Below, one piece after another: positions 48,422 to 56,761 of a DNA stretch of 64,000 bases. The DNA lies in contig NZ_FQXG01000001.1 in NCBI RefSeq assembly GCF_900129905.1, positions 558,001-622,000 on the forward strand, read 5' to 3'. Position 1 is the first letter of the stretch. Each line of letters starts with the position of its first letter. Below the pieces are notes generated by a model. That model saw only the letters and a program-made list of their open reading frames with translations, was not told the origin of the DNA and did no database searches. Made by a program: the position numbers and the translations under genes. The stretch comes from Ferrimonas marina. Its GTDB lineage: Bacteria > Pseudomonadota > Gammaproteobacteria > Enterobacterales > Shewanellaceae.

Positions 48422-48748
48422 ATGCGTTTGCCCCATTTCTTGGTACTGATGCTGTTTCTGGCCAGCGGATCCGTGATGGCCGCCCCCTACCAGTGTCACC
48501 AGTTGATTGAGGATCTGGCCAACGAGAGCCCGGAGCAGATGCGCTCGACCCTGGGAATGCTGTACGAAAACGAGGTGGAGCCACTGCAGTGGGAGCTGTA
48601 CGACACCGCCTTTATCGAAGAGGCCAACCGCAATCAGGTCAAGGAGTCGGTGGTGCGTATGGCGGCGGCCTGCAACCAGCCGGTCAACGCCAACCGCAGT
48701 GTGTCTGAGGTAATGCATCGGGCCCAGCTGGTGGCCTGGAACCACTGA
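48422..48748 (+). CDS. Small exported protein, paralogue B of a duplicated pair
   Basis: A 108-residue protein with a signal peptide (FLVLMLFLASGSVMA-AP) and two Cys, about 70% identical to the 45822 protein with no gaps. GGAGG lies 7 nt before ATG 48422. Differences cluster in the signal peptide and between residues 30 and 50; the segment LYDTAFIEEAN is unchanged. Unknown function; the twin copies look like an old local duplication. Confidence 0.82.
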   Translation: MRLPHFLVLMLFLASGSVMAAPYQCHQLIEDLANESPEQMRSTLGMLYENEVEPLQWELYDTAFIEEANRNQVKESVVRMAAACNQPVNANRSVSEVMHRAQLVAWNH

Positions 48749-48822
48749 TCTTCCCGACTGGCTCTGTCGCTGGCCATCGGGTTCTGGCAAGCTGAAGGCT
48801 GGAACCCAAGCCCGATTGAGCC

Positions 48823-49419
48823 ATGAATCAACAGCAATTCCTCACCCGTTTCCAACTGGCACCGAGTCCCCCGGCCGAGGATCCCCTCGCCCGGGACCTG
48901 GGTCAGCACCCGCAACTGCGTGATGCCGCGGTATTGATCGCGCTGGAAGAGGTGGAGGGGCAGCTGCAGCTGCTGTTGACCGAGCGCACCGCCCAGATGC
49001 CCACCCACGCCGGCCAGATCGCCTTCCCCGGCGGCAAGGTCGACCGGGACGATGCTTCCCCCTGGCATACCGCACTACGTGAATCCTGGGAGGAGATCGG
49101 GCTGCCGCCGGAGCACGTCCAGCGGGTGGGCGAACTGCCGGTGTTTCATACCATTACCCGCTTCCGGGTGTTTCCCCAGGTTGCCCTGATCACCCAGCCC
49201 TTTACCCCGGTGTTATCCGAGCGCGAGGTGGCCCGGCTGTTCCGTGCCCCGCTTGCGGACTTCCTGCCCGCCAACCAGCGTTGGCACTACCCGATCCAGC
49301 GTCGACACAGCCAGCACGGCGTCTACTTTATGCCCCATCAGGTCTGGGGCGCCACAGCGGCTATGCTAGAACAGTTGGTGCGCCACCTGGGCTTTGCCAA
49401 GGCCCCGGCCGGGCCCTGA
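48823..49419 (+). CDS. nudL: NUDIX hydrolase, CoA pyrophosphatase type (NudL)
   Basis: A 198-residue hydrolase of the NudL group, which cleaves CoA to 4'-phosphopantetheine and 3',5'-ADP. The extended NudL signature LLLTERTAQMPTHAGQIAFPGG (about 50-71) precedes the Nudix helix ALRESWEEIGLP with the catalytic Glu pair. Monocistronic, 75 bp after paralogue B. Confidence 0.9.
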   Translation: MNQQQFLTRFQLAPSPPAEDPLARDLGQHPQLRDAAVLIALEEVEGQLQLLLTERTAQMPTHAGQIAFPGGKVDRDDASPWHTALRESWEEIGLPPEHVQRVGELPVFHTITRFRVFPQVALITQPFTPVLSEREVARLFRAPLADFLPANQRWHYPIQRRHSQHGVYFMPHQVWGATAAMLEQLVRHLGFAKAPAGP

Positions 49420-49576
49420 TGGCGTAGCAAACGCCAATGTGGCTTCCAATCCCCTGATAGTGACCCGGAACCGGCCACGCAGCCCTTGTGAAACTGGCAT
49501 TATGGGTTAAGATGGCGGGTTCCCGGCGAAAGCCAAAAACTGTTTATTTTTCGACTCGTTGGAGATATTTCCGAGT

Positions 49577-50977
49577 ATGACCCTGGCAACCATTGCTGAC
49601 GTCCTCAAAGGCGATTACGCAGTCGGCTCCGAAGTGACCGTGCGCGGCTGGATCCGCACCCGTCGCGATTCCAAAGCTGGCATCTCTTTCCTGGCCGTGT
49701 ATGACGGCTCCTGTTTCGATCCGATCCAGGGTGTTGTCCCCAACGAGCTGCCCAATTACAACGACGAAGTGCTGCGCCTGACCGCCGGCTGCTCCGTTGC
49801 CATGACCGGCGAAGTGGTCGAATCCCCTGGCAAGGGCCAGGCCTTCGAGATGAAGGTCAGCGCCGTCGAGGTGATCGGCTGGGTAGAGGATCCGGACACC
49901 TACCCGATGGCGGCCAAGCGCCACTCCATCGAGTACCTCCGCGAGGTGGCCCACCTGCGCCCGCGCACCAACATCACCGGTGCCGTGATGCGAGTGCGTA
50001 ACTGCCTGTCCCAGGCGATCCACCGCTTCTACCACGAGCAGGGCTTCATCTGGGTTTCCACCCCGATCCTGACCGCCTCCGATGCCGAGGGTGCCGGTGA
50101 GATGTTCCGCGTCTCCACCCTGGACATGAACAACCTGCCGCGGCTGGAGAACGGCGAGGTGGATTACGACCAGGACTTCTTCGGCAAGGAGACCTTCCTG
50201 ACCGTGTCCGGCCAGCTCAACGCCGAGACCTACGCCTGCGCCATGAGCAAGGTGTACACCTTTGGCCCCACCTTCCGTGCCGAAAACTCCAACACCTCCC
50301 GCCACCTGGCGGAGTTCTGGATGGTTGAGCCGGAAGTGGCTTTTGCCGATCTGGAAGACAACGCCAAGCTGGCCGAAGCGATGCTGAAGTACTGCTTCAA
50401 CGCGGTACTGGAAGAGCGTCGTGATGACCTGGAGTTCTTTGCCCAGCGCGTTGACAAGACCGTGATCCAGCGTCTGGAAGATTTCGTTAAGGCCGATTTC
50501 GCCCAGGTGGATTACACCGACGCCATCGAGATCCTGAAAAACTGCGGCAAGACCTTCGAGTTCCCGGTGGAATGGGGTATCGACCTGGCCTCCGAGCACG
50601 AGCGCTTCCTGGCAGAGGAGCACTTCAAGGCGCCGGTGGTGGTGAAGAACTACCCGAAAGACATCAAGGCCTTCTACATGCGCCTGAACGATGACGGCAA
50701 GACCGTGGCGGCGATGGACGTTCTGGCCCCGGGCATCGGTGAGATCATCGGTGGCTCCCAGCGTGAAGAGCGTCTGGATATCCTCGACCAGCGTATGGAA
50801 GAGATGGGCCTGCCCAAGGAAGAGATGTACTGGTACCGCGACCTGCGTCGCTACGGCACCATCCCCCACTCCGGCTTCGGTCTGGGCTTTGAGCGCCTGG
50901 TCTCCTACGTCACCGGTGTGGCCAACATCCGCGATGTGATCCCCTTCCCGCGGGCACCGCGCAGCGCCAACTTCTAA
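49577..50977 (+). CDS. asnS: Asparaginyl-tRNA synthetase
   Basis: A 466-residue class IIb synthetase charging tRNA-Asn. N-terminal OB-fold anticodon domain ([19 protein letters not shown]), motif 2 [22 protein letters not shown] and motif 3 [15 protein letters not shown] are all present. ATG 49577 matches the usual [10 protein letters not shown] start; an in-frame start 6 codons upstream lacks a site. Presence of AsnRS means tRNA-dependent amidation is not the only route for Asn-tRNA. Followed by a strong terminator. Confidence 0.98.
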   Translation: MTLATIADVLKGDYAVGSEVTVRGWIRTRRDSKAGISFLAVYDGSCFDPIQGVVPNELPNYNDEVLRLTAGCSVAMTGEVVESPGKGQAFEMKVSAVEVIGWVEDPDTYPMAAKRHSIEYLREVAHLRPRTNITGAVMRVRNCLSQAIHRFYHEQGFIWVSTPILTASDAEGAGEMFRVSTLDMNNLPRLENGEVDYDQDFFGKETFLTVSGQLNAETYACAMSKVYTFGPTFRAENSNTSRHLAEFWMVEPEVAFADLEDNAKLAEAMLKYCFNAVLEERRDDLEFFAQRVDKTVIQRLEDFVKADFAQVDYTDAIEILKNCGKTFEFPVEWGIDLASEHERFLAEEHFKAPVVVKNYPKDIKAFYMRLNDDGKTVAAMDVLAPGIGEIIGGSQREERLDILDQRMEEMGLPKEEMYWYRDLRRYGTIPHSGFGLGFERLVSYVTGVANIRDVIPFPRAPRSANF

Positions 50978-50994
50978 GCGCAATACGCCCTATC

Positions 50995-51027
50995 AACGGC
51001 CGCTCAGCAGAGCGGCCGTTTTTATTG
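50995..51027 (+). terminator. Terminator after asnS
   Basis: AACGGCCGCTC-AGCA-GAGCGGCCGTT followed by TTTATT, 18 bp after the stop. Confidence 0.92.
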
Positions 51028-51049
51028 GCTAAGGCACTGCCAGGAGCCA

Positions 51050-51085
51050 CAAAAAAGCCCCGCCAAATCGGCGGGGCTTTGTCTT
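51050..51085 (-). terminator. Terminator of the BCCT transporter gene
   Basis: AAAAAAGCCCCGCC-AAAT-CGGCGGGGCTTTG; on the minus strand the stem is followed by a run of T. It is 28 bp beyond the transporter stop and separate from the asnS terminator. Confidence 0.88.
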
Positions 51086-51112
51086 TCTAGCCTACAGGCG
51101 GTTCGTCTGTGG

Positions 51113-53086
51113 CTAACGCACCATGTGCAGGAAGTGGAGGTGCTTCTCGTACTGCTCTACCACATCATTGAGCACCTGCTCCTGGGTCCAGCCCATGATG
51201 TCGTAGTCCTGGCCCCCCTCACGCAGGTGCACCTCGGCCCGGTAGTATTCGTCGCTCTCCTCTTCGCCGGCGAAGTCAGGCTGACTGTGGGCCCGTGGCC
51301 GTACCTCGTAGTAGAAGTCGATCTCATCGCCGTGTAGCACCTCCAGCCAGACACTGCCCTTGTCCGGGTTGCGCGCCACCCGCGCCTCGATCTGCTCCTC
51401 ACGCAGCAACCACACCACCTTGCGCATGGCCGGTGCCACTACCTTGTCGACGAACCCTTCGACCTGGCCTTCGTGGCTGAAGCGCACCGCGTTGCGCAAC
51501 CGGGTGTCCCAGCGCCCCTGTCCGGAGCCACTGGCCATGGTGGCAGACTGACTCAGGGCCTCACGCTTGGTGGCATCCAGCCGCAGGGCCCGCAGCAAAC
51601 CGTAGGTACAGAGCAGCAGGGCGACAGAGAACGGCAATGCACTGGCGATGGTGGCGGTCTGCAGCGAAGCCAGGCCACCGGCATAGAGCAGCACGCTGGC
51701 AATGACGCCGATCAAACCGGCCCAAAACACCCGTTGCCATAACGGGGTCTTGTCCTCCCCGCCACTGGCGAGCATGTTCACCACCATGGCACCGGAGTCG
51801 GCGGAGGTGACAAAGAACACCACGATCATCACGATGGCGATGGCGGACAGCAGGCCACTGAATGGGAAGTGCTCGATGAAGGCGAAAAACGCCAGGGCCA
51901 CGTCCTGCTCTACGACTTCAGCCAACTGCACGCTGTCGCGATTGAGGATCAGATCGATGGCGCTGTTGCCAAACACCGACATCCAGAAGCAGGTGAAGCC
52001 CACCGGCACCAGCAGCACCCCGAACACGAACTCGCGGATGGTGCGGCCACGGGAGATACGGGCGATGAACATGCCGACAAACGGCGCCCAGGACAACCAC
52101 CAGCCCCAGTAGAGCATGGTCCAGCCACCCACCCAGTCATTGGACTCGTACAGGTAGAGGTTGAAGGTCTTATCCACCAGGGTGGCCAGGTAGTTGCCGA
52201 TGTTATGGACAAAGCCCTCCATCAACCAGGAGGTGGGCCCGAGGAACAGCACCAGCAGCAGCAGTCCCACCGCCAGCAGCATATTGAACTCGGACAGACG
52301 ACGGATCCCCCGCTCCAGGCCGGTGGCCACAGAGATGGCTGCCAGCGCACTGATCAGCACCACCAGCAACACCTGCATGCCCGGTCCCACCGGCACACCA
52401 AACAGGTGATTCAGGCCGGCATTGACCTGCAATACGCCGTAACCCAGCGAGGTGGCGACACCGAACATGGTGCTGACAATGGCGAAGGTGTCCACCGCAT
52501 GGCCGATAGGGCCGTAGATCCGATCGCCAATCAGGGGATGCAATGCACTGCGCAGGGTCAGTGGCAGGTTATGACGGTAGGCGAAGAACGCCAGCATAAG
52601 CGCCACCAGGGCGTAGATCGCCCAGCCGTGGATCCCCCAGTGGAAGAAGGTCAGCACCAGAGCCTCGCGGGCCGCCTCGACGGTACCCGGCTCACCGGTG
52701 GGCGGGTTGAGGTAATGCATCACCGGCTCGGAGACGCCGAAGAACAGCAAGCCGATGCCCATGCCGGCGGAAAACAGCATGGCGAACCAGGACACCGAAT
52801 TAAACTGCGGTTCAGCATGATCCGGCCCCAGCTTGATCTCACCAATGCGGGAGACCCCCAGGTACAGGGTCACCACCAGGATCACCGCCACCGTGGTGAC
52901 ATAAAACCAGCTGGCCTTTTCCAAGATATGGGCCTGTAGCTGGGCAAACTGCTCAGCGGCGCCATCGGGAAAGCTCACCGCCAGCAACACCAATGCCAAC
53001 AGCATGGCGGTGGCGCTGATAAACACCGGACGGTTCAGGGATTCAGTGTGCTCTGATGGCAGGGCGCACTGGGCTTCGGCAGACAT
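51113..53086 (-). CDS. betT: BCCT-family betaine/choline/carnitine transporter, BetT-like
   Basis: A 657-residue sodium- or proton-coupled carrier. Twelve membrane helices are seen with MGIGLLFFGVSEP and WGWWLSWAPFVGMFIARISRGRT (the BCCT Trp motif in helix 8). After about residue 500 there is a soluble C-terminal domain of about 150 residues, which in BetT-like proteins is the osmosensing tail. AGGAG is before ATG 53086. Likely imports choline or glycine betaine for osmoprotection; betA/betB are not in the window. Confidence 0.94.
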   Translation of the reverse strand: MSAEAQCALPSEHTESLNRPVFISATAMLLALVLLAVSFPDGAAEQFAQLQAHILEKASWFYVTTVAVILVVTLYLGVSRIGEIKLGPDHAEPQFNSVSWFAMLFSAGMGIGLLFFGVSEPVMHYLNPPTGEPGTVEAAREALVLTFFHWGIHGWAIYALVALMLAFFAYRHNLPLTLRSALHPLIGDRIYGPIGHAVDTFAIVSTMFGVATSLGYGVLQVNAGLNHLFGVPVGPGMQVLLVVLISALAAISVATGLERGIRRLSEFNMLLAVGLLLLVLFLGPTSWLMEGFVHNIGNYLATLVDKTFNLYLYESNDWVGGWTMLYWGWWLSWAPFVGMFIARISRGRTIREFVFGVLLVPVGFTCFWMSVFGNSAIDLILNRDSVQLAEVVEQDVALAFFAFIEHFPFSGLLSAIAIVMIVVFFVTSADSGAMVVNMLASGGEDKTPLWQRVFWAGLIGVIASVLLYAGGLASLQTATIASALPFSVALLLCTYGLLRALRLDATKREALSQSATMASGSGQGRWDTRLRNAVRFSHEGQVEGFVDKVVAPAMRKVVWLLREEQIEARVARNPDKGSVWLEVLHGDEIDFYYEVRPRAHSQPDFAGEEESDEYYRAEVHLREGGQDYDIMGWTQEQVLNDVVEQYEKHLHFLHMVR

Positions 53087-53569
53087 AACTACTCCTCACT
53101 ACTTTAAGTGGAGCCATAGGGCGTACCGAATGGACAAGGGGCACCGATGAATCGATGCAAAAAGACGAGGGTAAGGGACTCTTTCTATTGGCTTTAACCG
53201 ACCAACAGCAGGGCTATCTCACCAACCTAAGGCGGTCATACTAGGGATTCGCTTCAGGGGATACAACAAAATCGCTTCATCGACACCACAACGCCTCTAA
53301 ATCAAAGTCACAACCTGTTGTAATTGGCCTTGTTCCTGCGGCTGACAGCGGCGGCAAACCGGGTCGCATGGCAGCAGAGAGCCAATCGAGACGGGCGCGC
53401 AGATCGGACTGGCTGACGGTCGCGGATAGGAACATAGGCGAGCGTGGACGTAGGCGCGGACGTAGGGGCTTAGGCGCAGATGTGGGCGTGATAACGACAA
53501 CAGGGTCAGGCCAACACGAGTCAAACCGATGGGCCCAGGCCAGAAGGTGGAGGACTAGCGGCGCGGGCA
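53087..53569. other. Intergenic region with short imperfect repeats
   Basis: About 480 bp with the promoter of the BCCT gene at its left. Short open frames of about 75-110 codons cross it, but they lack ribosome sites and read as low-complexity Arg/Pro/Gly. The stretch 53425-53490 has imperfect repeats near GGACGTAGGCG. No RNA gene seen. Confidence 0.55.
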
Positions 53570-53893
53570 TCAGGGGTCGGCCTTGTTGGGGCCGCCTGAC
53601 CCTGGCGGTTCCACCTCAACAAACAGCCCCTGCACCCGTTGGCCGTGACGCCGGGCGCACCACCACCGATAGAAGGGATAGCCAATCAAGGCATTGAGCA
53701 CCCCATAGAAGAACCCCGTCAACGGCATCAGCAGCGCCCCGACCAGCTCCTCCATGCCAGATTCGTTGGCGTGCAGCAGCACCATGGCCAACAGGGTGAC
53801 GGCCCCCACCACCGCGCCGGTACCAAAGCCACACACCCCCAGGATCTTGACCAGACTGGTCAGGTCCAGCTCACTGCGAAAGCTCCTTTTCAT
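53570..53893 (-). CDS. Small membrane protein of unknown function
   Basis: A 107-residue protein with two membrane helices (about 15-40, VKILGVCGFGTGAVVGAVTLLAMV, and 51-74) and a basic, Pro/Gly-rich tail. It starts at ATG 53893 (MKRSFRSELDL). The DNA 3' of helix 2 is less protein-like, so the end may not be conserved. Family unknown. Confidence 0.65.
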   Translation of the reverse strand: MKRSFRSELDLTSLVKILGVCGFGTGAVVGAVTLLAMVLLHANESGMEELVGALLMPLTGFFYGVLNALIGYPFYRWWCARRHGQRVQGLFVEVEPPGSGGPNKADP

Positions 53894-53956
53894 CGCCCTA
53901 CCCCTTTGTCTGATGTCACCGACCGGTTATTCCGGGCAAGGCCGACAGCAACAGGC

Positions 53957-54349
53957 TCAAAATCCCTTGGCAAACCGGTCTGCCGCCTGGAAGTAGCGCG
54001 CCAGGTTGTCCTCGGTCGCCGTTTTTTGATTGGTTTCCGACGACAGGTGTACCGCTTCCACCAACTCCGCTAATTCACGAGCCTCGGCCTGGCGCTCACC
54101 CTCACTGTGCGTCACGAAGTACGCCACGCTGCGCTCCAGCGAATAGGTGATCAGGTGGATCTGCTGCAGCTCAGCGGAGTCGAGACGTTGTTTCTGCTTA
54201 AGCTCGGCGGTGGTGTCGCGGAAGATGGTCTGGGCTTCGGCCTCGGTGGTTACCTCTGGCAGATCCAGATGCTGTATCGGCTTGTCGTCCCCGGCCAAAC
54301 CCGGCAGTGCCAGGGCCAGCAAGCACACCAGGGTGATCAACTTCTTCAT
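53957..54349 (-). CDS. Small exported helical protein (DUF6746-like)
   Basis: A 130-residue protein with a signal peptide (LVCLLALALPGLAG). The mature part is helical, with the landmark LQQIHLITYSLERS and ELVEAVHLSSET that resembles the DUF6746 family as I recall it. No Cys. Function unknown. Confidence 0.75.
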   Translation of the reverse strand: MKKLITLVCLLALALPGLAGDDKPIQHLDLPEVTTEAEAQTIFRDTTAELKQKQRLDSAELQQIHLITYSLERSVAYFVTHSEGERQAEARELAELVEAVHLSSETNQKTATEDNLARYFQAADRFAKGF

Positions 54350-54531
54350 TACCCTTTCTCCTGTTTCGGCGCCCGGCGATGCCCAGCCTCGGCTGAGCTT
54401 GGCAAGCGCGGTCCCTTTCTGGTCATCGTGGCCATCTTATTGAGCTTAGCGAAGATCTCGCCAAGATCCGGATCGCCACCATAACCGAGTTTCAGATCGG
54501 GCAGTGCCGACAGGCGGCACCGTGTCGGCCC

Positions 54532-54945
54532 CTACTCCATCGGTTCCTGCTGCTGCAGCTGATGGGCCGCCGCCAGCATCTCCTCCTGGATCAGCGGCAT
54601 CATGATCGCCATGTAGTCCCCCATCTTGGCTACCACCGCCTTGCCCACCTCTGAGCCATAGAAATCCGCAAGGGCATTGAGCTCCTCAAGGGTGAAGGTG
54701 TGCACCAGGGCTTCCAGGCTGGCCTGCTCCAGCCGGGAGTGATCCAGCTGTTCGGTCATCACCTGGATAAAGCGGGCCCGATGGGCTGGTGGCATCTGTG
54801 CCGACATCTTCTCCGCCAATTCATCCAGGGTTTCACTGACGGGGGTGGTGGCCAGGTAGCGCTTTGCGGCCTCCAGCTTGGCACTGTCATCGGCGGCAAA
54901 CAGGCTGCTGCAGAACAGCAGGCTAAGGAGTATCAGTTTTCTCAT
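54532..54945 (-). CDS. DUF2059-type exported protein
   Basis: A 137-residue protein with a signal peptide (LILLSLLFCSSLFAAD) and a helical mature part. The LEALVHTFTLEELNALADFYGSEVGKAVVAKM segment is the DUF2059 hallmark. Family members are periplasmic, function unknown. Confidence 0.87.
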   Translation of the reverse strand: MRKLILLSLLFCSSLFAADDSAKLEAAKRYLATTPVSETLDELAEKMSAQMPPAHRARFIQVMTEQLDHSRLEQASLEALVHTFTLEELNALADFYGSEVGKAVVAKMGDYMAIMMPLIQEEMLAAAHQLQQQEPME

Positions 54946-54985
54946 CGTGACTCTTCCTTGATATCAAATGAGGGGTGAAAAGAGG

Positions 54986-55303
54986 TTAAAACGTCATCCG
55001 GGATCGCTCAGTGCGCGGCTTGTTGTCGATGCACTGGTGCGAGCTATAGATATGATGCAGTTGCTTGCCGTCGTTGAGGTAGGCGTCCATCTCAACGGAG
55101 ACCAGGGCCGAGAGCGGCTTGACCTCCAGGGTGCCCAGCTCACCCAGGCGCGCTGACAGCAAGGTTCGTCCCTCCCGGGCCAGCAGGGTGTTATCGCTGT
55201 CGATGAGCTCGCCATCGACGAACAGCTTTACCCCCCGGAACCAGGAATTGATGATGGTGATCTGGTGAATGCCAACGGCAAACTCAAAACGTTTCTTCAA
55301 CAC
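54986..55303 (-). CDS. Hypothetical beta-rich protein (105 aa)
   Basis: A soluble 105-residue protein, likely beta-sheet (FAVGIHQITIINSWFRGVKLFVDGELIDS), without a signal peptide. It starts at GTG 55303 or, with better spacing to GGAGG, TTG 55300. Function and family unknown. It lies between DUF2059 and the methyltransferase gene. Confidence 0.7.
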   Translation of the reverse strand: MLKKRFEFAVGIHQITIINSWFRGVKLFVDGELIDSDNTLLAREGRTLLSARLGELGTLEVKPLSALVSVEMDAYLNDGKQLHHIYSSHQCIDNKPRTERSRMTF

Positions 55304-55356
55304 GACCTCCTTGTCGCAATGCGTTGTTTTCTATCGTCCTGACTTCATGATAAGCC

Positions 55357-56181
55357 CTATGATGCCTTACGAGCGATCACCAGACCATGGTTACTGGCCC
55401 CCAGCAGCGATGGCTCGGCGCAGCTGGCCAGGTGATGTGCCAACCAAGCCTGGTATTGGTCCTCATTCAAGGCATTAATCGCCTCCCCCATCAACCGGGC
55501 ATGGCCATCGGTGGCGATGTGCGCCTCCAGCGTAAAGCCGCTGTCCCTGGCCAGTTGCGCCATCTCTTCGGGGGTGGCGAAATAGCCGATACGAAAAAAG
55601 GGATCGACCTTAGGCGAGCTCACCAGCCCGGTTTGATAAAGCTCGGTGAGCAGCGCCGGCGTAAGCTCAGAACCAAGCTGCTTTGCCATCAATCCCGCCA
55701 CAAAGAAGCGACTGATGTAGGCGATGGCCAATACCCCACCGGGCTTGAGGATCCGTTTTGCCTGCTGCATCACCTTGTTGCGATCGGATTCCCTTTGCAG
55801 GTGATACAGCGGGCCCAGCACCAACACCGCATCCTGGGATTGCGCCTCAATGCCGTCCACTGCCATGGCATTGCCTTGCTGGATCACCAGCGGCAATGGC
55901 CGACCCTGATCGGCGTGCTGCCGTGCTTTACTGCGCAGTTGCGCCACCAACTCCGGCACCGGCTCCAGCGCCGTGACCTGCAGCCCCTGCTGGGCGTAAT
56001 AAAGGGCATAGCGGCCGGTAGCGGCACCGAGCTCGGTCAGTGTACCGGCGCCCTCAAGATAAGGAGCAAGGCAGTGTACCGTGGTATCGAACTCCAGCCG
56101 GGCGATGTTTTGCCGTACCAGGCGCTGGTCTTCATCGGCACTGGCGTAATAGGCTCGCAGGGCCTGGGACGGGCGACTCAT
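55357..56181 (-). CDS. Class I SAM-dependent methyltransferase
   Basis: A 274-residue methyltransferase: the SAM motif I is TELGAATGRYALYYA (about 48-62), with VTALEPVPEL (motif II, acidic Glu) and DAVLVLGPLYHL (motif IV) next; C-terminal cap after that. Substrate unknown. ATG 56181 overlaps the 56178 stop by 4 nt. It is the downstream member of a two-gene unit. Confidence 0.87.
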   Translation of the reverse strand: MSRPSQALRAYYASADEDQRLVRQNIARLEFDTTVHCLAPYLEGAGTLTELGAATGRYALYYAQQGLQVTALEPVPELVAQLRSKARQHADQGRPLPLVIQQGNAMAVDGIEAQSQDAVLVLGPLYHLQRESDRNKVMQQAKRILKPGGVLAIAYISRFFVAGLMAKQLGSELTPALLTELYQTGLVSSPKVDPFFRIGYFATPEEMAQLARDSGFTLEAHIATDGHARLMGEAINALNEDQYQAWLAHHLASCAEPSLLGASNHGLVIARKAS

Positions 56182-56525
56182 TCGCCGAAGCTCGGGCTGA
56201 TGATCCGACGGGGGATCACGTTATCGGGCAACGAGTCGGTGCTGAACTGGGCAAACTCGCCCGCCTGTCCAAAGGGCTGGTCGACCACCTGCACCGTCAT
56301 GCCGCTGTCCACCGCCAGCTGCAGCAGCTGCTTACCCAGGGCGTTGCAGGTGGCTACCCAGCCGCTGGGCAGCTCGGAGGCCACCTTCTTGGGAGTACAG
56401 ATCAACTCAAAGGTGCCGGCCTGCTGATCGACCTGAACGGCAATCTCGACGAACTCGTTTTGTAAGGGGGCCGCTACCGCGGCGATACTCATCGCCAGCA
56501 AAGCCCCGGTAATGCACCGAATCAT
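56178..56525 (-). CDS. Small exported hypothetical protein
   Basis: A 115-residue protein with a signal peptide (GALLAMSIAAVAA-PL). The mature part has two Cys (ELIC, VATCNAL) and reads as beta strands then an amphipathic helix. No family recognised. It is translationally coupled to the methyltransferase. Confidence 0.7.
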   Translation of the reverse strand: MIRCITGALLAMSIAAVAAPLQNEFVEIAVQVDQQAGTFELICTPKKVASELPSGWVATCNALGKQLLQLAVDSGMTVQVVDQPFGQAGEFAQFSTDSLPDNVIPRRIISPSFGE

Positions 56526-56716
56526 CTCATCTCCCTATGATGGCGGTCCGGCCCCATCCTAAAGGCCGGCGGTGAGGCTGGCTTGATGCCTTGCCTGACC
56601 CGGTGCCAGTTTTCAGCACCAGTGTCTAAGCCACTACTTTACAACGAGTTAGCCACACTGTCCTTGACCAAACAGGGGCTCGAAGACAATCCCGACAGAT
56701 GCTCGCCGCAAAGCAA

Positions 56717-56743
56717 CAGGGCCGCCCCACTGGGGCGGCCCTG
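56717..56743 (-). terminator. Hairpin downstream of the NERD gene
   Basis: AGGGCCGCCCCA-C-TGGGGCGGCCCT, a strong 12-bp stem. On the minus strand only GTTGCTTT follows, so termination is probable but not strongly marked. Confidence 0.65.
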
Positions 56744-56761
56744 ACGACTTGAAGCAGCGTT

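Noticed and set aside
53277-53697. Small open frames on both strands
   Set aside because: Arg/Pro-rich, no ribosome site, no conserved motif; they overlap the imperfect repeats.
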